A stretch of 64,000 nucleotides of DNA, taken from positions 6,020 through 70,019 of the forward strand of contig CAWBAJ010000014.1 of assembly GCA_963786765.1 (NCBI GenBank), in the 5' to 3' direction. The translations under genes were made by a program, and so were the position numbers. Positions 34,958 to 44,527 of this stretch are shown here, piece after piece. The notes under the pieces are model-generated. The model saw nothing but the letters and a program-made list of their open reading frames with translations, was not told the origin of the DNA and did not search any database. The stretch is from DATKNA01 sp963786765. GTDB lineage: Bacteria; Actinomycetota; Actinomycetes; Actinomycetales; Kineosporiaceae. The number at the start of each line of letters is the position of its first letter. The stretch's first letter is position 1.

Positions 34958-35950
34958 ATGCAGCGCACCACCAACCCGGCCCGCGGAAGGCTCCTCGCGG
35001 CCGCCATGTGCCTGACAGTCGTGCCCGCCCTCGCCCTGCTCGGCGCCTGCGGCGGCGGCTCATCGGGCGGCACCACCTCGACGACGGCGGGCGCCGGCGG
35101 GGCGGCGTCCACCTCGGCCTCCGCGCAGACCGCCACCTACCCCGTCACGGTTACCGGCGACAACGGCCAGGTCACCATCCCCGCCCAGCCGAAGAAGATC
35201 GTCAGCCTTGCACCGGCCGACACCGAGATCCTCTACGCCGTCGGCGCCGGCCCGCAGGTGGTCGCCGTCGACGACCAGTCGAACTACCCGCAGGGCGTGC
35301 CGACGACCAAGCTGTCCGGCTACAAGCCGAACGCGGAGGCGATCGCCGGCTACGCGCCCGACCTCGTCGTGCTGTCCGGCGACGACAACGGCGTCGTGGC
35401 GGCGCTCACCAAGCTCAAGATCCCGGCGCTCGTGGTCGGCGCGCCGAAGACGCTGGACGCGAGCTACGCCGAGTACGCGACGCTGGGCAAGGCCACCGGG
35501 CACGAGGCCGAGGCGGCCAAGACCGTCCAGCAGGTCAAGGACCGGATCGCCGCCGCCGTCGCGTCCGTGCCGAAGCCCGCCAAGCCGCTGAAGGTCTACC
35601 ACGAGCTCGACCAGACCTTCTTCAGCGCGACCAGCAATACCTTCATCGGCAGCGTCTACAAGCTCTTCGGGCTGCAGAACATCGCCGACCAGGCCAAGGG
35701 CGCCGAGAGCGGCTACCCGCAGCTGTCGGCGGAGTACGTCGTCAAGGCCGCCCCCGACCTCGTCGTTCTCGCCGACACGAAGTGCTGCCAGCAGACCGAG
35801 TCGACCCTGGCCAAGCGGCCGGCATTCGACACGTTGCCGGCCGTGAAGACGAACAAGGTGATCGAGGCGAACGACGACGTCGTCAGCCGCTGGGGACCGC
35901 GCGTCGCCGACTTCGCCGAGCTCGTGGGCAAGGAGCTCGGTGGCAAGTGA
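34958..35950 (+). CDS. btuF: B12-binding lipoprotein of an ABC importer (BtuF-like)
   Basis: 330 residues. The lipoprotein signal ends LLGACGGG, with Cys as the first mature residue. A Ser/Thr-rich linker is followed by the class III binding-protein fold: KKIVSLAPADTEILYAVGAGPQVVAVDDQSNYPQ, then YKPNAEAIAGYAPDLVVLSG, then a C-terminal lobe ending KTNKVIEANDDVVSRWGPRV. A CCQQ pair (residues about 284-287) is unusual. With the riboswitch upstream and btuC/D downstream, corrinoid is the likely ligand. Confidence 0.88.
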   Translation: MQRTTNPARGRLLAAAMCLTVVPALALLGACGGGSSGGTTSTTAGAGGAASTSASAQTATYPVTVTGDNGQVTIPAQPKKIVSLAPADTEILYAVGAGPQVVAVDDQSNYPQGVPTTKLSGYKPNAEAIAGYAPDLVVLSGDDNGVVAALTKLKIPALVVGAPKTLDASYAEYATLGKATGHEAEAAKTVQQVKDRIAAAVASVPKPAKPLKVYHELDQTFFSATSNTFIGSVYKLFGLQNIADQAKGAESGYPQLSAEYVVKAAPDLVVLADTKCCQQTESTLAKRPAFDTLPAVKTNKVIEANDDVVSRWGPRVADFAELVGKELGGK

Positions 35951-37061
35951 GCGCCTGACCGGGGGTGGCCGCCGTCCGATCGCGGACGGCGGCGCCTCCG
36001 CCGGCGTGACCCCGACGGAGGGCCGGCGGCGCCGCCGGCGGCGGGTCCCCGCCATGCTGGTCGCGACCGTGCTGCTGGTCGTCGCCGTCCTCTTCGGGGT
36101 CGGCGTCGGCACGATCGGGCTGCCGCCCGGCCGTGTCGTCGCCACCCTCCTCGACCACGTGGGCGTGCACGTCGGCACGCCCCTGCAGGGGGTCGAGGAG
36201 CGCATCCTGATGCAGCTGCGTCTGCCTCGGGTGCTGCTCGTCGCCCTCGTCGGAGCCACCCTCGCGGTCGCGGGGGCCAGCTACCAGGGCGTGTTCCGCA
36301 ACCCCCTCGCCGACCCCTACCTGCTGGGCTCGGCGGCCGGGGCCGGGCTCGGCGCCACACTCGTGATCGCCTACGCGCCGCAGAACGCGGGCCCGCTCGG
36401 GACGGTCCCGGCCGCCGCGTTCGTCGGCGCCCTCGGCGGTGTCGTCCTCGCGTACCTGCTCGGCGCGGCCGCGAGCCGGGCGGGTGGTGGCGGTGGGCCC
36501 GGCACGCTGCTGCTCGCGGGGATCGCGGTCAGCTCGTTCCTCACCGCGGTGCAGACGTTCGTCCAGCAGGCCCACTCCGACGACCTGCGCGCCGTCTACT
36601 CGTGGATCTTCGGCCAGCTCGGCACGGCCAGCTGGCAGCAGCTCGGGCAGGTGCTGCCGTACGCCGCCGTGTCCGTCGTCGTGCTGCTGGGCGCCACCCG
36701 CGCCCTCGACGTGCTCGCCGTCGGTGACGACGAGGCGAGCACCCTGGGGCTGCACCCACGCCGGGTGCGCCTCGTCATCCTCGCCGCCGCCTCGCTCGCC
36801 ACCGCCGCCGCGGTCTCCGTCAGCGGCCTGATCGGCTTCGTCGGCCTCGTCGTGCCGCACATCGTGCGCCGCCTCGCCGGCGGGTCGTACCGGATCGTCG
36901 TGCCGGTGTCGCTCGTCGGCGGGGGTGCGTTCCTCGTGCTCGCCGACCTCCTCGCACGCACCGTCGTCGCTCCCGCCGAGCTTCCGATCGGCGTCGTCAC
37001 CGCCTTCGTGGGGGCGCCGTTCTTCGCGGCGCTGCTGCGATTGGGTGGCGATCGAGGTTGA
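35940..37061 (+). CDS. btuC: BtuC-like FecCD-family permease
   Basis: 373 residues from GTG overlapping the btuF end by 11 bases. It has about ten transmembrane helices. The signature GASYQGVFRNPLADPYLLGSAAGAGLGA is the EAA-like loop region of FecCD permeases. GLIGFVGLVVPHIVRRLAGG near the C-terminus is the coupling helix to the ATPase. It completes the membrane pore of the B12 importer. Confidence 0.9.
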   Translation: MASERLTGGGRRPIADGGASAGVTPTEGRRRRRRRVPAMLVATVLLVVAVLFGVGVGTIGLPPGRVVATLLDHVGVHVGTPLQGVEERILMQLRLPRVLLVALVGATLAVAGASYQGVFRNPLADPYLLGSAAGAGLGATLVIAYAPQNAGPLGTVPAAAFVGALGGVVLAYLLGAAASRAGGGGGPGTLLLAGIAVSSFLTAVQTFVQQAHSDDLRAVYSWIFGQLGTASWQQLGQVLPYAAVSVVVLLGATRALDVLAVGDDEASTLGLHPRRVRLVILAAASLATAAAVSVSGLIGFVGLVVPHIVRRLAGGSYRIVVPVSLVGGGAFLVLADLLARTVVAPAELPIGVVTAFVGAPFFAALLRLGGDRG

Positions 37062-37161
37062 TTTCTGGCTACATGCCGGGTGCGACCGTCCAGCATGCGC
37101 GGATGATTGGAGGACGGTCTTGACAGCCGCCGGGGTCGGCACCGTGCGAGAGGACGGACGC

Positions 37162-37965
37162 GTGAACGACTCCTGGGCCGGGGCACTGCTCGAGGTGCGC
37201 GGGGTCGGGGTGACCCGGGGGCGGGCCCGACTGCTCGACGCCGTCGACCTGGTGGCGGAACCCCGCTCGTGGACGGCGGTCGTGGGCCCGAACGGCGCCG
37301 GCAAGTCCACCCTCCTGCGCTGCGTCGCCGGCGTGATCAAGCACGACGGCGCGGTGCTCGTGGACGGCAACGGGGTCGAGTCCCTGTCCTCCCGGGAGCG
37401 GGCCCGGGAGATCGGCTACGCCCCGCAGGTGCCGGTCCTGCCCGAGGCCGTGACCGTGAGCGAGTACGTGATGCTGGGCCGGACCCCGTACCGGTCGCTG
37501 CTGGTCGGCCCCCGCCGCCAGGACCGCGAGATCGTGGGGGAGTCGATGCAGCGGCTCGACCTCGGACCACTCGCGGATCGGGCCCTGCGCACCCTGTCGG
37601 GCGGGGAGCGGCAGCGCGCCGTCCTTGCCCGGGCCCTTGCCCAGCAGCCCCGCCTGCTCCTGCTCGACGAGCCGACCGCGTCGCTCGACCTCGGCCACGC
37701 CCAGGGCGTGCTCGAACTGCTCGACGAGCTGCGCCGCGAGCAGGGGATCACCGTCGTCACGACGATCCACGACCTCGTGCTCGCGGCCCAGTACGCCGAC
37801 CAGCTCGTGCTGCTCGCCGCCGGACGGGTCGTCGCCGCCGGGCGCCCCCAGGACGTGCTGACCAGCGAGACCCTCTCCACGCACTACGGAGCGAGCGCCG
37901 AGGTGACCGTGGACGCCGCCGGCGTCCGGGTTCACCCCGTGCGCCCCTCCCTCGTCCGACCGTAG
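37162..37965 (+). CDS. btuD: BtuD-like ABC transporter ATPase
   Basis: 267 residues from GTG with GAGGACGG upstream; a GTG 18 bases earlier is an alternative. Walker A is VVGPNGAGKSTLLRCV, the signature is LSGGERQRAVLARALAQQ, Walker B is LLLLDEPTASLDLGH, and the His switch is TIHDL. It is the ATPase for the B12 importer. About 100 bases separate it from btuC, longer than the other gaps in this operon. Confidence 0.9.
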   Translation: MNDSWAGALLEVRGVGVTRGRARLLDAVDLVAEPRSWTAVVGPNGAGKSTLLRCVAGVIKHDGAVLVDGNGVESLSSRERAREIGYAPQVPVLPEAVTVSEYVMLGRTPYRSLLVGPRRQDREIVGESMQRLDLGPLADRALRTLSGGERQRAVLARALAQQPRLLLLDEPTASLDLGHAQGVLELLDELRREQGITVVTTIHDLVLAAQYADQLVLLAAGRVVAAGRPQDVLTSETLSTHYGASAEVTVDAAGVRVHPVRPSLVRP

Positions 37966-37989
37966 AACCCGCGGGAGGTGTGCCCCCTC

Positions 37990-38685
37990 ATGATCCCCGT
38001 GCCGGCCGTGCGGCTGGTTACCCGGACCGAGAGCGGCCGCACCTGGCCGCTCCTCGTCTGGGCGCCGGGACCGGGCTGGCGGGCGGTCTCGTCGGGGATC
38101 GTGGGCGGCGGCCTGGGCTCGCGTGGCTGGTGGCTCGACGCGCAGGTCGACAAGGAGTACTTCCACCCCGACCCGGTCGCGCACGCACGCGAGATCGCGG
38201 CCGGCCTCGGCCTGGCACCGGACGCCGGCGTCGCCATGCTCACGGCCGCCGACGTCACTCGCTGGGTGAGCACCGACGACGGAGGCGTCACCGTCGCCGC
38301 CACCGTCGGGCTGGGCCTCCCGGTGCTGGCCGCCGTCCCCCCGGAGATCGCGGCCCGGGAGGCCGACGAGCCGGTCGGCACGATCAACCTGCTGGTCGTC
38401 GTCCCCGTCCCGCTGTCGGACGCCGCGCTCGTCAACGCCGTCGTCACCGCGACGGAGGCGAAGGCGCAGGCGCTGGCCGAGGCCGGTCTGCGGGCGACGG
38501 GCACCTCCTCGGACGCCGTCTGCGTCGCGTGCCCCGAGCCGACGTCGGCGGACCCCGAGCCGTACGGCGGGCCCCGCTCGTCGTGGGGAGGGCGCATCGC
38601 CCGCGCCGTGCACGCCGCCGTCACCGCCGGCACCGCGGACTGGTTCTCGGGTCTGTCGGTCCCGGGTGACACACTGCCCGGATGA
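37990..38685 (+). CDS. cbiZ: Adenosylcobinamide amidohydrolase CbiZ
   Basis: 231 residues from ATG, GGGAGG upstream. WRAVSSGIVGGGLGSRGWWLDAQVDKEYFHPDPVAHAREIAAGLGL and GVAMLTAADVTRWVSTDDGGVTVAATVGLGLPVLAA match CbiZ. GTINLLVVVPVPLSDAALVNAVVTATEAKAQAL, and SSDAVCVACPE, are also typical. CbiZ removes the aminopropanol side chain from adenosylcobinamide or pseudo-B12 so that it can be rebuilt to the preferred form. Its place behind btuFCD under a B12 riboswitch supports salvage of external corrinoids. The end overlaps the next start. Confidence 0.9.
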   Translation: MIPVPAVRLVTRTESGRTWPLLVWAPGPGWRAVSSGIVGGGLGSRGWWLDAQVDKEYFHPDPVAHAREIAAGLGLAPDAGVAMLTAADVTRWVSTDDGGVTVAATVGLGLPVLAAVPPEIAAREADEPVGTINLLVVVPVPLSDAALVNAVVTATEAKAQALAEAGLRATGTSSDAVCVACPEPTSADPEPYGGPRSSWGGRIARAVHAAVTAGTADWFSGLSVPGDTLPG

Positions 38686-39306
38686 GCGCCGGCTCGTCCG
38701 TCACCCCGACCACCCTGCCTACGACCGGCTCCGCGACCGCGCCCGGAACGGCGCTCACGAACGGAGCTCCCACCGACCCCTCGGCCGGTCGGCCCGCCGT
38801 GCGCACCGCCTGGACCCATCTCGACACCGCGGTGGGCCGGCTCCTGCTCACGACCGACGGCGCCGCCCTGACCGGCGTCTGGTTCGAGCGGCATCGCGAC
38901 GGCGGCGACGACCGCCCCTCCGCCCTGCCAGCGGGCCGGGGCGCGGGAGGACGATCACCCCGTCCTCGCCGCCGCGCGCACCCAGCTCGAGGAGTACTTC
39001 GCCCACGAGCGGCGCGTCTTCGACCTGCCACTCGCCTCGGCGGGCACCGCTTTCCAGCGCCGGGTCTGGACGGCGCTGCTTGACATCCCCTACGGCGTCA
39101 CCGCCTCCTACGGCGACATCGCGCGCCGGCTCGGGCTGCCGCCGACGGCCTCGCGCGCGGTCGGTCTCGCGAACGGCTCCAACCCGATCTCGATCATCGT
39201 CCCGTGCCATCGCGTGATCGGCGCCGATGGATCGCTCACCGGCTACGGCGGCGGCCTCGACCGCAAGCGCTACCTGCTCGACCTGGAGCGCGACCTGCTG
39301 TTCTGA
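38682..39306 (+). CDS. ogt: Methylated-DNA-[protein]-cysteine S-methyltransferase (one frameshift)
   Basis: About 207 residues when repaired. The N-terminal part (VRTAWTHLDTAVGRLLLTTDGAALTGVWFERHRD) is in one frame. After a break near 38940 the catalytic part reads AGTAFQRRVWTALLDIPYGVTASYGDIARRLG, PTASRAVGLANGSNPISIIVPCHRVIGADGSLTGYGGGLDRKRYLLDLE. PCHRV holds the acceptor Cys. It repairs O6-alkylguanine by suicide transfer. The Thr/Pro/Ala-rich N-terminal 40 residues are not part of the usual fold. Confidence 0.82.
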
Positions 39307-39309
39307 GGG

Positions 39310-41712
39310 CTAGGGCTCTTCCCGCGGGGGCGCCCCGTAGTCGGTGTCCCAGTCGAGGACCCCGTCCGTGGTGAGGGCACGCAGGTGGGTCAGGGCCGCG
39401 GCGGCGTCCGCCCACGCCGGGTCGACGCGCCCGGCCTCCACGGGCGGTGTGAACCAGCCGGCGACGTCCCCGGGGACCCGGTAGGTGGCTGCGAGATCGC
39501 CGTAGAGGGGCAGCCGGGAGGCGACGACGACACTGCGGTCGCGCTGCTCCCGCAAGGTCGCGCGCATCCGCAGCCAGCGGTGCCGGTCCGTGCCCGTCTG
39601 GCCCGGGACGTCGCCGTCGGCGCCGGTGAACACCGTCCGGAGCTCGCGGCCCGCGTGGTGGCCGCGCATGGCGAGCCTCAGCACCTCGTGGCTGTCGAGA
39701 AAGGGGCCGACCCCGGCTCCGCGTCCGCGCCGCACCACCCCGAGGCGCCCCCGGCTGCCCTGGCCGGCGGCGGCCACCCGGTCGCCCGTCCCTGTCCGGG
39801 CGCCGAGCACGGCAGCCGCCATGTCGAGGGTCCGGCCGATCCCGATCGCGGGGACGAGGTGCGGCGCCGCTCCTGACGGCGTCACGTCGACCCAGGGCCC
39901 GTCGGCGTCGTCCGGGGCGTCCACCCCGTTCGCGACGACGAGGCCGAACGTCGGCCACCGGGGGAGCACCGAGTCGAACAGGCCGACGTCGGCGTCCGCG
40001 CCGGCGTCGCAGAGCCAGTGCGTCGTGACGTCCGCGTCCGCCGGCGCCGGATCGTCACCGGCCGCCCACCATCCGCCGAACGCGTCCCGCACCTGCGGGC
40101 CGGCGGCGGCGTCGGCGCGGTAGAGCGGGACCGCTCGCAGCAATCCCGCCGGGGCCGCCGCGAGCCGGACGGCGACCACGACGGGCACCTGCGCGGCGTC
40201 CGGGACGGGCAGCAGACGGTCCCTGTCCACCGGGCACCGGTGCCTTCCCCGCGGTGGCGGCGCCGCGGCGACCAGCTGGTCGATGGCGCGCGCCGGGACC
40301 CCGCCGCGCAGGCAGGACGGGCAGAACAGCCAGCCCGGCCCCAGCGGCAGCCGAACCGGGCGCCCCCAGGTCACGTCCGTCGCGACGAGCCGGAGGTCGA
40401 CCACGCGGTGCTCGGGGTCGCGGGCGGCCCGGCGCAGCCGCTCGTCGTCGCCGTCCAGGCGGTCGGGGCGTCCCAGCCACAGGTCGCCGAACGTCAACGC
40501 GCGGCCGGTCGACGGGTCGATCCCCGGCAGCTGGACGCCGGCGTCCCGCAGCAGGCCGTGCCGCGGGGGCAGCCCGGCGAGGTCGTCGAGCACGTCGGCG
40601 AGCCAGCTGGCGACGGGCGGCGAGCCATCCGGAGCCGGGACTCCGGCGAACCGGTCGAGCATGCGCCCCAGCCGGCCGGGGCGGACGCCGCCGTCCGCGA
40701 TGGGCACGCCCGGGACCAGGCCGTACTGCTCCCGCGGCCCGTGGGCCAGGGCCTCCCTCAGGCCCAGGACGCCGGCCAGCACGGTCGCGGCTGCTCCGGC
40801 GAGGACGACGGTGGCGAGCAGCGCGGGGGTGAGAAGTGCGACGACCCACGGATCGACGGTGGGGCTGCGCAGCAGCGCGACCGTGATCCCCGCCCATGCG
40901 AGGACGGCGCCCGCCCAGACGAGGACCACGGCGATGCCGCCCGACCTGGTCGGTGCGCCCGCGAGCGACGCGAGCACGGCACGGGTCCGTTCCCTGCCTG
41001 GCGCCAGCAGGGCGCACAGCAGGCGGAAGGGTGCGCGCATCCGCGGGGAGGGCTGCAGCAGGCGCGCGAGGCGCAGGTCCGGCGGTCGCTCTGTCCCGTC
41101 GCCCCCGGCGAGCCATGCGACGGCGCGGGCGAGCCCGGCGTAGCCGGGCAGGACGACGCGCTCCGAGTCGTCCGGCGTGTCGTCCCGGGTCTCGTTCGCC
41201 ATGTCGCTCGGCGTATCGCCCGGCCTGTGGTCGGCCGCGTCGCCCGTCCGCCCGCCCGGGATCTGTGCGCCGGCCTCGGGGCGAGCGCGCCTGGATGTGC
41301 CCGCGTCGATCGGCCGGGTGCGGCCGAGCTCCGCCGCCGCGACAGCGGCCGCTGCCGCCGCTGCCGCCCCCGAACCGCCCACCCGGCGCACGACGTAGTG
41401 CTCCGCGAGCGCGCACGCCATCAGCGGGTACGTCACGGCCGCGCCGGCACCCCCGCGCAGGACGAGGTCGCACGAGTGCTGCAGGTAGGCGCGGGCGCTG
41501 TCGGCGTCCGGGTCACTCCCCCGGGGCCGGCGCGTGGCGGACGGGGCGGCCCGCAGCGGGTGATCGCCCGCCGGGACGTCAGGAGAGGGTCTGCCGGCGG
41601 GCCGGGCGCCGTCGGGCCGGCTGCCCGCGAACGGCGCGAGGTACCGCGCCGGCTCCTGGTACTCGCGCAGCGTCGCCCAGGCCTGTGCCGAGAGGTCGTC
41701 GCGAGGGTCCAT
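39310..41712 (-). CDS. Patatin-like / RpoH-suppressor-like membrane protein with altered active site
   Basis: 800 residues from ATG with GAGGAGGAGC upstream. CDLVLRGGAGAAVTYPLMACALAEHYVVRRVGGSGAAAAAAAAVAAAELGR aligns with the patatin oxyanion loop and nucleophile elbow of actinobacterial RpoH-suppressor proteins. The GxSxG elbow, however, reads GGSGA, with the last Gly lost. A middle pair of transmembrane helices (about residues 275-330) and a large C-terminal domain follow, including a CPSC and a CPVD that may bind metal. Lipase activity is uncertain. An acidic Asp/Thr-rich insert (about residues 165-190) is unusual. It is convergent with ogt (3-base gap). Confidence 0.55.
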   Translation of the reverse strand: MDPRDDLSAQAWATLREYQEPARYLAPFAGSRPDGARPAGRPSPDVPAGDHPLRAAPSATRRPRGSDPDADSARAYLQHSCDLVLRGGAGAAVTYPLMACALAEHYVVRRVGGSGAAAAAAAAVAAAELGRTRPIDAGTSRRARPEAGAQIPGGRTGDAADHRPGDTPSDMANETRDDTPDDSERVVLPGYAGLARAVAWLAGGDGTERPPDLRLARLLQPSPRMRAPFRLLCALLAPGRERTRAVLASLAGAPTRSGGIAVVLVWAGAVLAWAGITVALLRSPTVDPWVVALLTPALLATVVLAGAAATVLAGVLGLREALAHGPREQYGLVPGVPIADGGVRPGRLGRMLDRFAGVPAPDGSPPVASWLADVLDDLAGLPPRHGLLRDAGVQLPGIDPSTGRALTFGDLWLGRPDRLDGDDERLRRAARDPEHRVVDLRLVATDVTWGRPVRLPLGPGWLFCPSCLRGGVPARAIDQLVAAAPPPRGRHRCPVDRDRLLPVPDAAQVPVVVAVRLAAAPAGLLRAVPLYRADAAAGPQVRDAFGGWWAAGDDPAPADADVTTHWLCDAGADADVGLFDSVLPRWPTFGLVVANGVDAPDDADGPWVDVTPSGAAPHLVPAIGIGRTLDMAAAVLGARTGTGDRVAAAGQGSRGRLGVVRRGRGAGVGPFLDSHEVLRLAMRGHHAGRELRTVFTGADGDVPGQTGTDRHRWLRMRATLREQRDRSVVVASRLPLYGDLAATYRVPGDVAGWFTPPVEAGRVDPAWADAAAALTHLRALTTDGVLDWDTDYGAPPREEP

Positions 41713-41878
41713 CGCGCTCCTCCTCCGGGTCGGGCGGGCTGGCACAGCGGGTGACGGGAACGCTCTTTCGGCCCCCTGCCCGGCATCATGACGCACCTCG
41801 CTGTCGACGTCGGGCTCCCTGGGCGGCGCGTCCCGGTGACGATGCGTGCGACGCCAGTTCCGGAGGCGTGAGCCGATC

Positions 41879-41884
41879 TACAGT
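41879..41884 (+). promoter_or_regulatory. Leaderless -10 box of the M1 peptidase gene
   Basis: TACAGT lies six bases before the ATG at 41891. GGAGG abuts the ATG itself, too close for a normal ribosome-binding site. Confidence 0.5.
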
Positions 41885-41890
41885 CGGAGG

Positions 41891-43498
41891 ATGCGCCGCC
41901 ACGACGGGTGGGGAAGGCCCGCGGTGCCCGTCGCTGTCGTGGTGCTCCTGTCCGTCGTCGCGTGCACCGGTGGCGGGCACCCGTCGGCGCCGGGATCGTC
42001 GGCCCCCGCGGCCGCGCGGGCGACGCCGTCGAGCGCGGGCACGGGGTCCAGCCGGTCGGTGTCCCCGGCCGTCGGGGGCGTGCGGCTCGTGCGAGCTCCG
42101 GCGATGGGCCCCGTCACGACCGCGTCCCTGGGCGACCCGCTGTTCCCCGGGCTGGGGAACGGCGGATACGACGTCCAGCGCTACGACCTGCGGCTGACCT
42201 ACCCGAAGGCCGACCCGCGGCAGACCGTGCGCGGCTCGGTGACCGTGACCGCCCGGGCCACCGCCGCGCTGCCGGTGTTCGACCTCGATTTCAGCGGAGG
42301 TGGGCCGAAGTCGGTGGCGGTCGACGGCCGGACCGCGGCCTTCCGCCGCCGCGGAGCCGAACTCGTCGTCACCCCGGCCTTGCCGGTCGCCATGGGCGCT
42401 CCCTTCACCGTCGAGGTGGACGGTTTCACCGCGAAGCCGGTCCCCGGCTCGGCGGTGCTCGAAGGCTCCAGCGCGTTCGTCGTCACGCCGGACGGCACCG
42501 CGTTCGCCGGGCAGCCGGCCGCGATGCACACCGTCTTCCCGTGCAACGACCACCCGAGCGACAAGGCGGCCTTCACGTTCGCGCTCGACGTCCCCGCCGG
42601 ATGGACGGGGGTGGCCAACGGCGTGCCGGCGGGGAGGACGACGAGCGGTGGGCGGACGGTATGGCGGTACCGCGAGGACCGGCCGATGGCCACGGAGCTC
42701 GTCCAGGTCGCCGTCGGGGACCTCAGGGTGATCCGCAAACCCGATGAGCAGGGCGTGCAGGTCCGTGACGTTGTGCCGCGACGGCTGCTGTCCGCTGCCC
42801 GCGCCGAGCTGGCCGGGCAGGACGGGCAGATCGCGTGGATGACGGCCCGGGTCGGGCCGTTCCCCTTCCCCGTGTACGGGCGCCTCGCCGCGGACGCCGA
42901 GCTCGCGGCCCTCGAGACGCAGACGCTGACGATCGTGCCCAGCTCCTACCTCGCCCTGCCCGCCGGGCCGCGGGACCAAGTACTGCTGCACGAATTGGCG
43001 CATCAGTGGTTCGGGGACACCGTCTCGCCGGCGCAGTGGAGCGACGTCTGGCTCAACGAAGGGCACGCGACCTGGTACCAGATGCTCTACGGCGCGGAGC
43101 AGGGCAGCCTGCGGAGCACCTTTCCCGGGGCGGACCTCGAGGGCGTGATGCGCGCCGAGTACAGGCAGTCCGACCAGCTGCGCCGCCAGTTCGGCCCGCC
43201 CGCTGCGCCGGCGTCCGCCGCCAGCCTCCGGGCCCTGTTCAACCCCGACGTCTACGCAGGTGGGGCGCTGGTGCTGTACGCGCTGCGGCAGGAGATCGGG
43301 ACGACGGCGTTCGAGGAGGTCGAGCGGGAGTGGGTCCGCGATCACCGGGACGGCGTCGCGTCGACCGCGGACTACGTCGATCTCGCCTCGAAGGTCGCCG
43401 GCCGGGATCTGGGGCCGTTCCTCGACGCCTGGCTGTACGGCGCGACGGCGCCGCCGATGCCCGGGCATCCCGACTGGCGCGCCGATGGTTCGGGTTGA
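41891..43498 (+). CDS. Exported M1-family aminopeptidase lipoprotein
   Basis: 535 residues. The lipobox VVLLSVVACTGG marks a lipoprotein. After a Ser/Ala-rich linker comes the M1 N-domain (GNGGYDVQRYDLRLTYP) and then the zinc site LLHELAHQWFGDTVSPAQWSDVWLNEGHATW, i.e. HExxH-18-E. The usual GAMEN exopeptidase loop appears as AALETQTLTIVP, a variant seen in secreted M1 members. Gluzincin activity outside the membrane is expected; the substrate is unknown. The 3' end overlaps the next gene. Confidence 0.9.
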   Translation: MRRHDGWGRPAVPVAVVVLLSVVACTGGGHPSAPGSSAPAAARATPSSAGTGSSRSVSPAVGGVRLVRAPAMGPVTTASLGDPLFPGLGNGGYDVQRYDLRLTYPKADPRQTVRGSVTVTARATAALPVFDLDFSGGGPKSVAVDGRTAAFRRRGAELVVTPALPVAMGAPFTVEVDGFTAKPVPGSAVLEGSSAFVVTPDGTAFAGQPAAMHTVFPCNDHPSDKAAFTFALDVPAGWTGVANGVPAGRTTSGGRTVWRYREDRPMATELVQVAVGDLRVIRKPDEQGVQVRDVVPRRLLSAARAELAGQDGQIAWMTARVGPFPFPVYGRLAADAELAALETQTLTIVPSSYLALPAGPRDQVLLHELAHQWFGDTVSPAQWSDVWLNEGHATWYQMLYGAEQGSLRSTFPGADLEGVMRAEYRQSDQLRRQFGPPAAPASAASLRALFNPDVYAGGALVLYALRQEIGTTAFEEVEREWVRDHRDGVASTADYVDLASKVAGRDLGPFLDAWLYGATAPPMPGHPDWRADGSG

Positions 43499-44450
43499 CA
43501 GCTTCTGCGGGCGTACCGAGCCTGTCGGGGTGGTCGAGTTCCCGCCGTCGCTGTGGGCCGACCTCGACGGGCCCGTCCACTACGTCGACTTCGGCGGGCC
43601 GCCCGGCGCGCCGCTCGTCGTGTGCGTGCACGGCCTCGGCGGGTCGCACGCGAACTGGCTCGCGATCGCGCCGCAGCTGGCGCGCACCCACCGGGTGCTC
43701 GCCCTCGACCTCGGCGGCTTCGGGCTCACCCGCGGCGGGGGCCGCGGCACGTCGCTCGCCGCGAACACCCGGTTGCTGCACCGGTTCGTGACCGAGGTCG
43801 CCGGCGAGCCGGCGATCCTCGTCGGCAACTCCATGGGCGGGCTGATCGCGGCGATCGAGGCCGCGGAGCACCCCGGTGACGTCCGCGCGCTCGCTCTGAT
43901 CGACCCGGCCCTGCCGCTGTACCTGAAGTCCCGGCCGGAGCCGCTCGTCGTCGCAGCCTTCACGCTGTACCTGGCGCCGGGCCTCGGCTCGCTGTTCCAA
44001 CGCGGGCGGCGCACCGTGCGAACGCCGGAGCAGGTGGCTTGGGAGATCCTGACCTTCTGCTGCGCGGATCCCCACCGGGTGCCGGCGGACGTGGTCGCCG
44101 CGCACCTCGAGCTCGGCCGCCGGCGCGAGGCGTACACCGAGATGGACGCGGAGTTCGTGGCCGCCACCCGTTCCCTGCTCCGGATCCTGCTCGGACGCCG
44201 CCGTGTGCTGCGGACGCTGTCCCGGATCGGCTGCCCGGTGCTGCTGCTGCACGGCGAGGCGGACCGACTCGTCCCGGTGGGGTCGGCCCGGCGCGTGGCC
44301 GCAGCCAGCCCCGCGTGGCGCTTCGTCCCGGTGCCGAAGGTCGGGCACGTGCCCATGCTCGAGGACCCCGAATTCGTGCTCGGAGTGCTCGGCGACTGGC
44401 TGGCGGCCCTGCCGAGCGGGAGCGGAGCACGGCGGGACCTCACCGCCTGA
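43485..44450 (+). CDS. Alpha/beta hydrolase
   Basis: 321 residues from ATG overlapping the peptidase end by 14 bases. VVCVHGLGGSHANWLAIAPQLARTHRVLALDLGGFGLT is the typical beta3-oxyanion start. LVGNSMGGLIAAIEAAEHPGDVRALALIDPAL holds the G-N-S-M-G nucleophile elbow. LLHGEADRLVPVGSAR gives the Asp and KVGHVPMLEDPEFV the His. An alpha-helical cap lies between. The substrate is not predictable. Confidence 0.88.
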   Translation: MVRVDSFCGRTEPVGVVEFPPSLWADLDGPVHYVDFGGPPGAPLVVCVHGLGGSHANWLAIAPQLARTHRVLALDLGGFGLTRGGGRGTSLAANTRLLHRFVTEVAGEPAILVGNSMGGLIAAIEAAEHPGDVRALALIDPALPLYLKSRPEPLVVAAFTLYLAPGLGSLFQRGRRTVRTPEQVAWEILTFCCADPHRVPADVVAAHLELGRRREAYTEMDAEFVAATRSLLRILLGRRRVLRTLSRIGCPVLLLHGEADRLVPVGSARRVAAASPAWRFVPVPKVGHVPMLEDPEFVLGVLGDWLAALPSGSGARRDLTA

Positions 44451-44527
44451 GCGAGCGCGTCCGGATCGCGGACAGTTGATGCTTCCAGCTGGGGAACAGA
44501 AGGGCGCGGGGACTAGGTTTTCCAGGC

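Noticed and set aside
40018..41754. 578-codon plus-strand frame opposite the patatin-like gene
   Set aside because: Composition is antisense-like and the minus-strand frame has recognisable patatin and membrane segments.
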